Shown here in pieces: positions 6,053 through 12,531 of a stretch of 12,531 nucleotides of DNA. Position 1 is the first letter of the stretch; the number at the start of each line of letters is the position of its first letter. This stretch comes from Eubacterium sp. CAG:841. Lineage in GTDB: Bacteria > Bacillota > Clostridia > Oscillospirales > CAG-272. The translations under genes and the position numbers were made by a program. The notes below the pieces were generated by a model. It saw nothing but the letters and a program-made list of their open reading frames with translations, was not told the DNA's origin and made no database searches. The DNA lies in NCBI GenBank assembly GCA_000437375.1, contig FR898234.1:68394-80924 (forward strand), given 5' to 3'.

Positions 6053-6192
6053 AAACGAGGATTCGAACGGAGCGGCAATGAATGACAGCCTTTGATGGCT
6101 GTCAGAACCGCGACGACCGAGCGGCATAGTGCCGCGAGAATTCGAATCCCACATAGAGTCTTCTCTCAAACACCATCGGTGTCCTTTTGACG
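6053..6192 (+). repeat. Structured post-tRNA segment with copies of T-loop and terminator sequence
   Basis: No gene is seen here. The segment carries TTCGAATCCC at 6141-6150, identical to the tRNA T-loop and 3' T stem (5991-6000). It also has an inverted copy, GGATTCGAAC, at 6059-6068. ACACCATCGGTGTCCTTTT at 6170-6188 differs by one base from 6025-6043 of the terminator. Between them lie two hairpins: TGACAGCC/GGCTGTCA (6083-6090, 6097-6104) and GCGGCA/TGCCGC (6121-6126, 6130-6135). The order 'T-loop core, spacer, terminator half' is therefore repeated at a distance of about 145-150 bp. It looks like a degenerate duplication or one copy of an interspersed repeat family associated with tRNA ends. 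I cannot test copy number from one window. Confidence 0.55.
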
Positions 6193-6230
6193 GCGCAAAA
6201 TCACAATAACAGTTATAACCAAAGCAATGA

Positions 6231-6259
6231 TTGTATCTCCGCTTTCGGAATGGTATTCT
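6231..6259 (+). promoter_or_regulatory. Putative promoter of the HTH-kinase gene
   Basis: TTGTAT (6231-6236), a 17-nt spacer, then TATTCT (6254-6259) preceded by TGG, an extended -10 form. Predicted transcription start near 6266 leaves a leader of about 28 nt holding the AGGAGG at 6278-6283. This position also argues against translation starting at 6231. Confidence 0.5.
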
Positions 6260-6293
6260 GGAAACACAAACAAAGAAAGGAGGAAACCTGCAA

Positions 6294-7664
6294 ATGAAAT
6301 ACGAAAACGCAAACGACATTTTACCCAAAGATCTTTTGGAGCAAGTACAGAAGATAGCCGGCGGACGACTTCTCTATATTCCGATCGCCGGCGACAAAAA
6401 ATTATGGGGAGAAAAAACAGGCAACCGTTTTCGCGTAAAAATGAGGAACCACGAGATCCGCGAAAAATTCGCATCGGGCGCAAGCACTGACACATTGTCA
6501 GCCGAATATTTTCTCACCCCCGAAACAATACGAAATATTATTTATGAAAAAAAGGAGATGCAATCTATGACGTTTGAAGAAATCTGCAAACTTTACAGCG
6601 ACGAAGCCCCGCTTTCCTGCGAGCTGAAAAACAAGCTTGACAGACAGGAGTCATGGACAGTTTATATGCTCCGTGACTATCTTATAACTTATCCGTCCGG
6701 AGCGATTATGCTTCATATCCACAAATATTGTTATACAACGGAGAAACGCGTGCAGCAGATGGCAAAAATCATCGAAGCATACCGCAAAGCGGGCTGCAAC
6801 TGCTGCGGCATCGTTCCGAACAAATACGGCGAACTGTCACGGACGGTGCCTTTTGAAGGCTATGACTGCGTTGTTTGGGCAGAGGAAACAATCGACGGCG
6901 CAATTCCCTCTTCGGAAAAATCGCCGAGAATTGCAGGAGAAGGTTCAAGATATGTTTATTCGGACGAGATGCTTGCGCTTATGGCAAAGGTAGGAGAGAT
7001 GCACCTTGACGGAAGCGAGCCAAACTATACGGTCCTGTTTGACAACGACTCGTGCGCTCTGAAAATTTATGAAGACTGGATAGATGAATATCTTGAATGT
7101 GACCTTCCGGGCGAGATCAAAGAAAAACAGCCCGATCTGCTTCCCTTGCTTGACAAAATCCGCGAAGAGGTAAAAAATATCCGCGACCGCCTGCGACCGA
7201 TCTACGGAAAGCTTCCGAAATCACTCTTTCACAGCGAAGAGCAGCGTAACAATCAACTGCTTTCGGAAGACGGTCACCTCATCGGGCTCTGCGATTTCAA
7301 TGACGGCGGACTCGACACCTGCATAGCACATTTTCTCCACGTTGCAATGATAACTGACGAAGAGCTTCCCGAAGATTACGTCTGGCTTGAAGCAAACGAT
7401 CCCGACGTTCGCCAAAAACGCCTTGACAGTCTGATTCATTCATTCCGTGTAATCGGAAAGGAATATAATTTCAGCGAAGACGAGCTTGCCGCACTGCCGC
7501 TTATCTACAAGATAATGCTCTTTGGCGGAGTATATTATTACGGAACCGTTTTCAGACTTATGGACAATCACGATCAGCTTAAAGAATTGCTTGAATATAT
7601 TCTCAATCAGCTTTTTACAGATCAGATCGACTTTGGCAAAATACTCGCCAAAACAAATAAATAA
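6294..7664 (+). CDS. CD3324-like HTH domain fused to an aminoglycoside-phosphotransferase-like (pseudo)kinase
   Basis: A 456-residue two-domain protein. Residues 1 to about 88 (MKYENANDILPKDLLEQVQK, LYIPI, WGEKTGNR, NHEIREKFASGASTDTLSAEYFL, IRNIIYEKK) resemble the small CD3324/Mor-type helix-turn-helix family. Residues 92-456 look like an APH/choline-kinase fold: LCDFNDGG (D334) is the metal-binding DxD-like site, and the catalytic loop is FHSEEQRNNQLL. Where HxDxxxxN is expected the protein has H313, E315 and N320, so the catalytic Asp is Glu. The usual ATP-binding Lys in the N-lobe strand may be His (MLHIHK, H141). The ATG at 6294 has AGGAGG at 6278-6283, 10 nt upstream; the longer frame from 6231 lacks a ribosome binding site. 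A second AAGGAG (6552-6557) precedes ATG 6567 at the domain junction. Substrate and activity are unknown; it need not be a resistance gene. Confidence 0.75.
   Translation: MKYENANDILPKDLLEQVQKIAGGRLLYIPIAGDKKLWGEKTGNRFRVKMRNHEIREKFASGASTDTLSAEYFLTPETIRNIIYEKKEMQSMTFEEICKLYSDEAPLSCELKNKLDRQESWTVYMLRDYLITYPSGAIMLHIHKYCYTTEKRVQQMAKIIEAYRKAGCNCCGIVPNKYGELSRTVPFEGYDCVVWAEETIDGAIPSSEKSPRIAGEGSRYVYSDEMLALMAKVGEMHLDGSEPNYTVLFDNDSCALKIYEDWIDEYLECDLPGEIKEKQPDLLPLLDKIREEVKNIRDRLRPIYGKLPKSLFHSEEQRNNQLLSEDGHLIGLCDFNDGGLDTCIAHFLHVAMITDEELPEDYVWLEANDPDVRQKRLDSLIHSFRVIGKEYNFSEDELAALPLIYKIMLFGGVYYYGTVFRLMDNHDQLKELLEYILNQLFTDQIDFGKILAKTNK
6552..6569 (+). promoter_or_regulatory. Internal ribosome binding site and ATG at the domain junction
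   Basis: AAGGAG at 6552-6557 followed by an in-frame ATG at 6567 (codon 92; another in-frame ATG at 6558 is too close). The spacing of 9 nt is optimal. It falls exactly between the HTH-like and the kinase-like domains, so a separate kinase-only product could be made, or two ancestral genes have become one frame. Confidence 0.5.
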
Positions 7665-7669
7665 GCACG

Positions 7670-7697
7670 AAAAAAGCACGCTCGCGCGTGCTTTTTT
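7670..7697. terminator. Bidirectional terminator between convergent genes
   Basis: AAAAAAGCACGC (7670-7681), loop TCGC, GCGTGCTTTTTT (7686-7697) form a perfect 12-bp stem with a T-run on the plus strand and, by symmetry, on the minus strand. It lies 5 nt after the stop of the HTH-kinase gene and 16 nt beyond the stop of spoIIIAH, so it can end both convergent transcripts. Confidence 0.9.
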
Positions 7698-7713
7698 GAT
7701 TGAATAAGTAATC

Positions 7714-8364
7714 TTATTTCTCTGTTATCGTAACGTTTGCCGGAAGGACGCCTGCCTGAAGATAAACAATTTCAAGTATCTGCGAAAGCTGATTGGGTTT
7801 AAGACCGTCGCTCTTTACAACAACGGTCGCCTTGTCGCCGCTGAGAACGGTAACACATTCTTCAAAGCCTTTTGCCTTGATAAGCGATTCTATGTTTGCT
7901 TCGAGCTCTATGTTTGCAGCCATCGCACTGATATCCTTAAGCGCCTGTTCCTTTGCGGCTTCAAGCGAGCCTTTGTCGTCCACAACGCTCTGAAGAACTT
8001 CGATAGCTTCATCTCTTGCCTGTTTTCTGGAAACTTCTGCGGATGCGAAATAATCTTCCGTCTTGTTTGAGTCCACATCTGTTTTTCCTGTCTGTTCTGT
8101 ATCGGGATTTATCGGCACGTCAACCTTTGCTCCTCCGAAAAGTTGCCAATTTACATATACTGCCGCGCCGATAAGTATGACTGCAAGCGCAATAACTATG
8201 TTTCTCACACCTATCTTGCCTATTCCCTTTTTAACTCCGTCAGATGTGAAAATGCTTTTGAATTTGAACGATTTCTCTTCGCTTTCGGGAAGCTCAAGCG
8301 TTGCGTCTTCCGTTATCTGTTCTGCCTGACCCATTCTGAGTGCTGTTCTCTCTGCGTTTCTCAT
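7714..8364 (-). CDS. spoIIIAH: Stage III sporulation protein AH
   Basis: SpoIIIAH is the mother-cell membrane protein whose extracellular ring-building domain meets forespore SpoIIQ across the intermembrane space, forming the feeding channel between the two cells. The 216-residue product has a cytoplasmic N terminus of about 52 residues and one membrane span (VRNIVIALAVILIGAAVYVNW). An acidic linker and the YscJ/FliF-like domain follow (KQARDEAIEVLQSVVDD to the end, with VLSGDKATVVVKS and VYLQAGVLPANVTI). I start it at ATG 8364 because AGGAGA (8372-8377) is 7 nt upstream; the longer frame from 8493 runs into spoIIIAG. It is the last gene of the operon, 23 nt after spoIIIAG and ahead of a strong terminator. 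No spoIIQ lies in the window. Confidence 0.93.
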   Translation of the reverse strand: MRNAERTALRMGQAEQITEDATLELPESEEKSFKFKSIFTSDGVKKGIGKIGVRNIVIALAVILIGAAVYVNWQLFGGAKVDVPINPDTEQTGKTDVDSNKTEDYFASAEVSRKQARDEAIEVLQSVVDDKGSLEAAKEQALKDISAMAANIELEANIESLIKAKGFEECVTVLSGDKATVVVKSDGLKPNQLSQILEIVYLQAGVLPANVTITEK

Positions 8365-8387
8365 AATACTTTCTCCTGTAAAATAAT

Positions 8388-8900
8388 TTATTTTTTTCCC
8401 ACTATGCAGATACGGTTGCTCGATATCCCCAAAGCGGTTGAAACAGCTTTTATCAGTTTTGCCTGAATCTCTGCCCGATCGCCGCCCTCGCACACGATCG
8501 ACACTCCGGTTATTTCCGGATATATCCGTTTTACAAGCACCGGCTCTCCCGCTCCGCTGCTGTTTTTAACGGTTATGTGACTTACACTCTCTCCGCCGGA
8601 AACGGTCTTTTCGTCACACGCATAAACCGATTCAACCCCGGACTTCGCCGTTATCATCACGCAAACATCGGATGATCCCGTTATCTGCTCCGTTATGGTT
8701 CTAATCTTATTCTCGGTTTCCGAAATATATACCTGTGTTTCATCCGAGTCGTTCGACAAATTCTGCGTTTTCTTCTTTCCGCCGCCGGAAAGCGACCCGA
8801 AAAGTATAAGCGCAAGCCCCACCGCGCCTACGATTATCAGCCACATCAGTTTTTTTCCGTCAGAACCCGAAAATATTCTTTTTATCTTAAGCTCCCCCAT
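8388..8900 (-). CDS. spoIIIAG: Stage III sporulation protein AG
   Basis: SpoIIIAG builds a large ring in the intermembrane space as part of the SpoIIIA-SpoIIQ channel. The 170-residue product has a short basic N terminus (MGELKIKRIF), one membrane segment (LMWLIIVGAVGLALILFGSL) and a Gly/Lys-rich stretch. The ring-building domain follows, with VYISETENKIRTITEQI, VCVMITAKSG and VKRIYPEITGVSIVCEGGD. Two starts are possible, GTG 8903 and ATG 8900. The Shine-Dalgarno GGAGG (8907-8911) is 6 nt from the ATG but only 3 nt from the GTG, so I choose the ATG. It overlaps the end of spoIIIAF by 14 nt. TAA at 8388-8390. Confidence 0.93.
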   Translation of the reverse strand: MGELKIKRIFSGSDGKKLMWLIIVGAVGLALILFGSLSGGGKKKTQNLSNDSDETQVYISETENKIRTITEQITGSSDVCVMITAKSGVESVYACDEKTVSGGESVSHITVKNSSGAGEPVLVKRIYPEITGVSIVCEGGDRAEIQAKLIKAVSTALGISSNRICIVGKK

Positions 8901-9384
8901 CACTGACCTCCGAAACAGTCACCTTTGCCGTACCGTAAAACATCTCCTCTATATACTTTTTTATCTCTCCCGAAGGGCATTTTCCTTTTACCGAAATATC
9001 AATGTACCGTATCTCAATTGCGGATTTGTTTGTCGAATCTATTGCTATTTCAACAAAAATTCGATCTTCTCCTATATCAAACTTTTTTACAATCGTATCT
9101 CTTATCGCCGTCTCCACCGCCGCCTTCTGAGCTTCTATCAGCTTTGCTTCAGCATCTGTGTCTGTCTCCTTATGCTCTTCAAATATACGTTCTATATCTT
9201 CTGAATACTGAGGAACCGATGAAAAAATACTTATTATCGGCGTTATTATTGCGGCGAGTACGCAAAGAGAAATTATATAGTTAATATATTTTTTCATCGC
9301 GCCTTCGGGCGAAACACCTATCACTATGCCGGATATAACACAAACCGTAAGTACCGAAAGCACAAAACCGCTCAGTTTTTCCAT
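8887..9384 (-). CDS. spoIIIAF: Stage III sporulation protein AF
   Basis: SpoIIIAF is a mother-cell membrane component of the SpoIIIA complex. The 165-residue product has two membrane segments in the first 55 residues (GFVLSVLTVCVISGIVIGV and YIISLCVLAAIITPIISIF). A charged helix (EDIERIFEEHKETDTDAEA) leads into a soluble domain with ring-building-like character (DRIFVEIAIDS, AIEIRYIDISVKG). Length and layout fit the family. The ATG at 9382-9384 is one base after the spoIIIAE stop (TGATATG), with only a weak AGG-containing ribosome binding site, so coupling to spoIIIAE is likely. Confidence 0.92.
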   Translation of the reverse strand: MEKLSGFVLSVLTVCVISGIVIGVSPEGAMKKYINYIISLCVLAAIITPIISIFSSVPQYSEDIERIFEEHKETDTDAEAKLIEAQKAAVETAIRDTIVKKFDIGEDRIFVEIAIDSTNKSAIEIRYIDISVKGKCPSGEIKKYIEEMFYGTAKVTVSEVSDGGA

Positions 9385-9385
9385 A

Positions 9386-10480
9386 TCAACCTGCCCCTGA
9401 CGAAGCGAATATCGCCATAGCTATTATAAAAAATACTGTTGAAGAACTTATAACAGCCATCATAAGTCCCGTAACGGACGACATCTCCGAAAGGAACTTC
9501 CCCTCCCGCGAAAGTCCGAGAACTCCTGCGGTGGAAGAAAGAAGCTCAAATGCAACTTTGTTTGCCCAAAGCGTGCAGAACGGATACAGGAATATAAGCA
9601 ATATTGCCACTGCGCCTATCATTCCCATAGCGGATTTAAGTACCGAAATACTCCCCGTAACGGCTGTAAGTGCTTCTCCCACCGCGCTTCCAACAACGGG
9701 AATTATATTTGAAAGCGCAAATTTAACTCCCTTGAAGAGCACCGAATCCGCGCTGCGGGCAACTATACTCTGAAACGTCAATACGCACGAAAAAGCTATC
9801 ATTGTAAGCGTCATTACAGATGTTACAAGCTTTTTTACCGTCGCCGATATGCCGGAGAGTCCGTCGTTCCCAAGTGCCACCGCTCCGACCGATATGCAGA
9901 AACTGATCTTTATCATCGGAAAAACAAATCCCTCCGTCAGTTTTTCAAGCAATGCCACAGCTCCGTACACCACAGCACAACCGACAGATGACGCCGTTAT
10001 CGCTCCCTCGCTTGCCATAAGCGCACCGAGCGCAGGCAGAACATAACGCAAAAACTCGCCCATTCGTCCGGTAAATTCGGAAACCATACCTATAAGTCCG
10101 CCTATAAGCCCGTATGAAGCACCGCATATGCACACCGAGCAGACATACGTAAGCACATTTTTAAGCGTGCCGCTCGCTGTCGTGTCACGCACAACGGCAA
10201 GCACTGATGCAATAATAAGAATTCCAAGCACCGTCACGACGGATGAAACCGCTTTCGGCGCGACGTCCGACAGTATTGAAAGTATGGTTTTAAGGAGCCA
10301 TCCTGCGTCAAACGCAGACGCGACGTCCGACGCTTCTGCGGCATCGCCCGTATCGGGCAGATATTCTTTCAGCTCATCCGGCACAGCGGAGAGAACATCG
10401 TCCGTATCCGCTCCGAGCGCTGTGACCGAGAACAGCATCATAAGCATCACCGCAATGACTGCACACAACGTTTTCTTCAC
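9386..10480 (-). CDS. spoIIIAE: Stage III sporulation protein AE
   Basis: SpoIIIAE is the large polytopic membrane protein of the SpoIIIA complex, thought to be part of the export apparatus-like core in the mother-cell membrane. I start it at GTG 10480, which overlaps the spoIIIAD stop as GTGA. This yields 364 residues with a clear signal peptide (KKTLCAVIAVMLMMLFSV, then ALGA as a likely cleavage region). A longer frame from 10552 would add 24 polar residues in front of the signal peptide and lie inside spoIIIAD. After the signal come an Asp-rich extracellular stretch and several hydrophobic segments, ending with a C-terminal span (SSSTVFFIIAMAIFA). B. subtilis SpoIIIAE, about 400 residues, is slightly longer. 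Confidence 0.92.
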   Translation of the reverse strand: MKKTLCAVIAVMLMMLFSVTALGADTDDVLSAVPDELKEYLPDTGDAAEASDVASAFDAGWLLKTILSILSDVAPKAVSSVVTVLGILIIASVLAVVRDTTASGTLKNVLTYVCSVCICGASYGLIGGLIGMVSEFTGRMGEFLRYVLPALGALMASEGAITASSVGCAVVYGAVALLEKLTEGFVFPMIKISFCISVGAVALGNDGLSGISATVKKLVTSVMTLTMIAFSCVLTFQSIVARSADSVLFKGVKFALSNIIPVVGSAVGEALTAVTGSISVLKSAMGMIGAVAILLIFLYPFCTLWANKVAFELLSSTAGVLGLSREGKFLSEMSSVTGLMMAVISSSTVFFIIAMAIFASSGAG

Positions 10481-10863
10481 TTGCCAAGCACCGCCTCTGA
10501 AAGCGAAAGTATGTTTTTTATCACCGGAAGACTGAGAAGCATTATGGCGCATTTTGCCGCAAACTCTATCTTCCCCGCGACTGCGCTCTCTCCGCAGTCA
10601 CGGCAGATATCTCCCGTAGTCTGAGCAAGCACCGTCACTGCAAGCGATTTTATTATCGTTTCGGTATAAATACCGAAGCCGGAACTGTCCGAAAGCTCCT
10701 CCACATACGATATCACCGGTGTCAGCGTCGATATTGAAGCTCCGAGAATAACTATTGCGGCTGCGAGCGAAACGAACACCGCAAAATCAGGCTTCAGCTT
10801 TTTTACTATAAGTGCCGCCGCTACAGATATCACTCCCACGCCGCAAAGCTTTATAATGCTCAC
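10477..10863 (-). CDS. spoIIIAD: Stage III sporulation protein AD
   Basis: SpoIIIAD is a small polytopic inner-membrane protein of the SpoIIIA complex. The 128-residue product has hydrophobic segments near the N terminus (IIKLCGVGVISVAAALIV), residues 25-50 (FAVFVSLAAAIVILGASI) and the C terminus (AAKCAIMLLSLPVIKNIL). A conserved-looking loop (LAQTTGDICRDCGESAVAGKIEFAAK) is typical of the family. Translation starts at GTG (10863-10861), overlapping the TGA of spoIIIAC as GTGA, and its own TGA overlaps the GTG of spoIIIAE in the same way. No strong Shine-Dalgarno precedes the start, so it is probably read by coupled re-initiation. Confidence 0.93.
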   Translation of the reverse strand: MSIIKLCGVGVISVAAALIVKKLKPDFAVFVSLAAAIVILGASISTLTPVISYVEELSDSSGFGIYTETIIKSLAVTVLAQTTGDICRDCGESAVAGKIEFAAKCAIMLLSLPVIKNILSLSEAVLGK

Positions 10864-11054
10864 AATCCGAAAATGCTTTTCACCGTATCGAAAAGCCCCC
10901 CTATTTCGCCGACAATTATAAGCAGCACTATAACGACGCCGGCAAGCGAGACGAGCATAGCCTGCTCGTCTCGTCCGGATTTGCTGAGCACCATACTCGA
11001 TACGGCTACAAGTATTCCTATTCCGGCGACTTTCAGAATAAGCGCAGTTTCCAT
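10860..11054 (-). CDS. spoIIIAC: Stage III sporulation protein AC
   Basis: SpoIIIAC is a very small membrane protein of the SpoIIIA complex. The 64-residue product, METALILKVAGIGILVAVSS onward, has two hydrophobic segments separated by a polar loop SKSGRDEQA, matching the family's usual size and layout. The ATG at 11052-11054 has a GAGGGAG ribosome binding site at 11060-11066, 5 nt upstream. That site overlaps the spoIIIAB stop (11065-11067). The frame stays open to 11192, but the extra residues are basic and lie inside spoIIIAB, so I reject the longer start. Confidence 0.93.
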   Translation of the reverse strand: METALILKVAGIGILVAVSSMVLSKSGRDEQAMLVSLAGVVIVLLIIVGEIGGLFDTVKSIFGL

Positions 11055-11064
11055 CTTATCTCCC

Positions 11065-11568
11065 TCATATAAGCAGTATTGCTGCCATCGCTCCGATGGC
11101 GAACCCCACGGTTCTGTAAACCTTCTTGTTTTTAGCCGTTTCCGACCTTGCCTTTTCAAGCTCCGACGATAAAAGCCCGATGTAATAATCAAAGCTTTTC
11201 AGCTGCATATGCTCGTCGCTTTTTCCTATGCATTCTCCGAAGCGAAGCACCGTTCTTTTCTCCTCCGCAGAAAGATGAAGCTCGCCCTCACATGCGCGGA
11301 AAGCATCTCCCCAAGCATCAAAATATATCTCGTCGTTTTCATGCGAACATAACCTGTCAAGAAATCCGACGTCGGAAAGCACCTTGTTTTCAAATCCCCT
11401 GTAAATAAGCTTTGTCGGCGTAAGAAAATATCCGACCTGATTTTTTATATACTCAAAAAGCGCAAGAAAGGCTTCTGCCTCATCTATCCTTCTCTGTTCG
11501 CGCTTACCCGCAAGAAGCCCGCAGGTGAAAGCGGCGAAAAACACAAGCGCAGCACCGACAGCCTTCAT
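11065..11568 (-). CDS. spoIIIAB: Stage III sporulation protein AB
   Basis: SpoIIIAB resembles the type II secretion GspF family and is thought to form the membrane platform for the SpoIIIAA ATPase. The 167-residue product has an N-terminal membrane segment (VGAALVFFAAFTCGLLAG) followed by KREQRRIDEAEAFLALFEYIKNQVGY. A helical cytoplasmic domain and a C-terminal membrane segment (GFAIGAMAAILLI) complete it. Length fits the family. The ATG (11566-11568) overlaps the stop of spoIIIAA as ATGA, and there is no strong Shine-Dalgarno, so translation is coupled to spoIIIAA. Confidence 0.93.
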   Translation of the reverse strand: MKAVGAALVFFAAFTCGLLAGKREQRRIDEAEAFLALFEYIKNQVGYFLTPTKLIYRGFENKVLSDVGFLDRLCSHENDEIYFDAWGDAFRACEGELHLSAEEKRTVLRFGECIGKSDEHMQLKSFDYYIGLLSSELEKARSETAKNKKVYRTVGFAIGAMAAILLI

Positions 11569-12531
11569 AACGTATCAACCGACAGCGAAAATCCGCTTCC
11601 GAGCCGCCTTATGCCTATGTATTTTTCAAATATTCCCGCGTCGGCAAGCCTTTTCAGCTGAGGACGCCGCATTATATCGGAAAGCGAACTTCCATGTGCC
11701 GAAGCAAGAAGCGGCACACCCGTGTTTGCAACCGATATTATCGCATCGGCTTCGGCGGCAGTGCCTATCTCGTCGCAGACTATAAGCTGTGCCGACATCG
11801 TTCTTGCCGCTATCTCCATTCCCTTCGCTCTCGGGTAACCGTGCATTACGTCAGCTATCCCGTCCGAAAAAAGCTCACGCAGATAAATCTCTCCGCGCGT
11901 ATCTATGACACATACCCGCAATGCTTCCTCTCCGTGTGACAGCTTGTGCGCCGCGTCACGCAAAAGCGTTGTTTTTCCCTCCCCCGGAGGAGAATATATC
12001 AGCGCCGATATAAGACCGTCACTCGTTTTTATCTCGTCAAGCAGCTCTCCGCATACACCAGTTACGGCGTGTGGTATTCTTATGCACAATGAGCTTATCG
12101 AATAAACACTTTTCACTTTTTCTCCGTCGCTCTGCGCGCTTCCGCACACACCTATTCTGTATCCGCCCGAAAGCGTAGCGTAACCTTCCTTTATCGTTTC
12201 GCTGTATGTATGAACGGAATCCTCGCAAAGTCTGCCGAGAGTTTCACCAAGCTCTCTTTCCGTGCAAACAGCAGCCGCTCCCGTCGGAAGCAATACATTT
12301 CGTCTGCCGACCGTCAGAGAAAGCGGGGCTCCCTCCCGCAGTCTTATCTCGCTTACGTCACGACCGCCGCCAAGTCTCTCCCTGCAAAGCGAAGCTATGG
12401 CTTCACCTTTTTCCCGCGGCAGATATTTTATTATTTTTTCAAGTTTTTCTTCCGTAAGCGCCTCCGAAAACCTTCCGTGTGATAAATTTATATTTATCTT
12501 TTTCAGAAAATATTCCGAAAAGCAAAAAAGC
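11565..12531 (-). CDS. spoIIIAA: Stage III sporulation protein AA, ATPase (5' end beyond window)
   Basis: SpoIIIAA is the cytoplasmic AAA+-like ATPase, related to secretion ATPases, that powers or gates the SpoIIIA channel on the mother-cell side. The Walker A motif is SPPGEGKTTLLRD (coding DNA around 11958-11996) and the Walker B motif LIVCDEIG lies near 11765-11790. NTGVPLLASAHG follows, as in relatives. The N-terminal part includes EALTEEKLEKIIKYLP and SEIRLREGAPLSL, both typical. The frame is open to the right edge with no in-frame ATG or GTG, giving at least 321 codons plus the stop, already about as long as the B. subtilis protein. The true start must lie at or beyond 12531, unless a rare start codon is used. 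The internal TTG at 12293 would delete conserved sequence. Confidence 0.94.
   Translation of the reverse strand, partial: LFCFSEYFLKKININLSHGRFSEALTEEKLEKIIKYLPREKGEAIASLCRERLGGGRDVSEIRLREGAPLSLTVGRRNVLLPTGAAAVCTERELGETLGRLCEDSVHTYSETIKEGYATLSGGYRIGVCGSAQSDGEKVKSVYSISSLCIRIPHAVTGVCGELLDEIKTSDGLISALIYSPPGEGKTTLLRDAAHKLSHGEEALRVCVIDTRGEIYLRELFSDGIADVMHGYPRAKGMEIAARTMSAQLIVCDEIGTAAEADAIISVANTGVPLLASAHGSSLSDIMRRPQLKRLADAGIFEKYIGIRRLGSGFSLSVDTL

Noticed and set aside
6053..6152. Possible second or pseudo-tRNA from the TTCGAA-containing pieces
   Set aside because: The bases flanking the extra TTCGAAT copies do not pair into a T stem and no acceptor or anticodon arm can be drawn.
6187..6219. TTGACG (6187-6192) with TATAAC (6214-6219) as a promoter
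   Set aside because: The spacer is 21 nt, too long for a sigma-A promoter; the pair at 6231/6254 has 17 nt spacing and an extended -10.
6231..6293. Upstream extension of the HTH-kinase gene to 6231
   Set aside because: It lacks a ribosome binding site and overlaps the putative promoter; the CD3324-like domain starts at MKYENA (6294), with AGGAGG 10 nt upstream.
5870..6328. Minus-strand ORF covering the tRNA (contains GDSNPQPSESESD)
   Set aside because: This is the antisense translation of the tRNA and the structured repeat; peptides of this kind are a familiar annotation artefact.
1..12531. CRISPR array, insertion sequence or prophage gene
   Set aside because: I saw no regularly spaced direct repeats, transposase, integrase or phage-like gene in either strand.

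Overview
The window looks like chromosomal DNA from an endospore-forming, low-to-moderate-GC member of the Clostridia (Bacillota). Two landmarks support this: a canonical S10 ribosomal-protein operon with strong AGGAGG ribosome binding sites, and a complete eight-gene spoIIIA sporulation operon (its first gene reaches the right edge). A gut Oscillospirales-type host is my impression from protein style only; I could not search a database.

Region 1 (16-4364, minus strand) is the S10 operon in the usual order: rpsJ, rplC, rplD, rplW, rplB, rpsS, rplV, rpsC. Transcription runs right to left and rplP is expected just beyond base 1. Genes are separated by 0-30 nt, except for a 134-nt gap between rpsJ and rplC. 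Upstream of rpsJ lies an untranslated leader of roughly 290 nt with several hairpins, including an intrinsic-terminator-like one. This suggests transcription attenuation of the whole operon.

Region 2 (4853-6052, plus strand) is divergent from S10. It holds a short operon of a stand-alone TSCPD-domain protein and a metal-dependent amidohydrolase, followed 21 nt later by a tRNA-Arg(CCG) gene with encoded CCA and a strong terminator that begins inside the tRNA 3' end. A roughly 140-bp structured segment follows (6053-6192). It carries extra copies of the tRNA T-loop core and of the terminator half, and looks like an interspersed repeat or a remnant of a tRNA-site event.

Region 3 (6294-7664, plus strand) is one gene joining a CD3324-like helix-turn-helix domain to an aminoglycoside-phosphotransferase-like kinase domain. 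Key kinase residues are altered, and a second Shine-Dalgarno plus ATG sits at the domain junction. A bidirectional terminator separates it from the convergent spoIIIA operon.

Region 4 (7714-12531, minus strand) is spoIIIAA-AB-AC-AD-AE-AF-AG-AH. It encodes the mother-cell half of the channel that joins the mother cell to the engulfed forespore. The genes are tightly packed with ATGA/GTGA overlaps. The sigma-E promoter expected for this operon lies outside the window.

The most interesting items are the HTH-kinase fusion with altered active site, the post-tRNA repeat, and the S10 leader attenuator.
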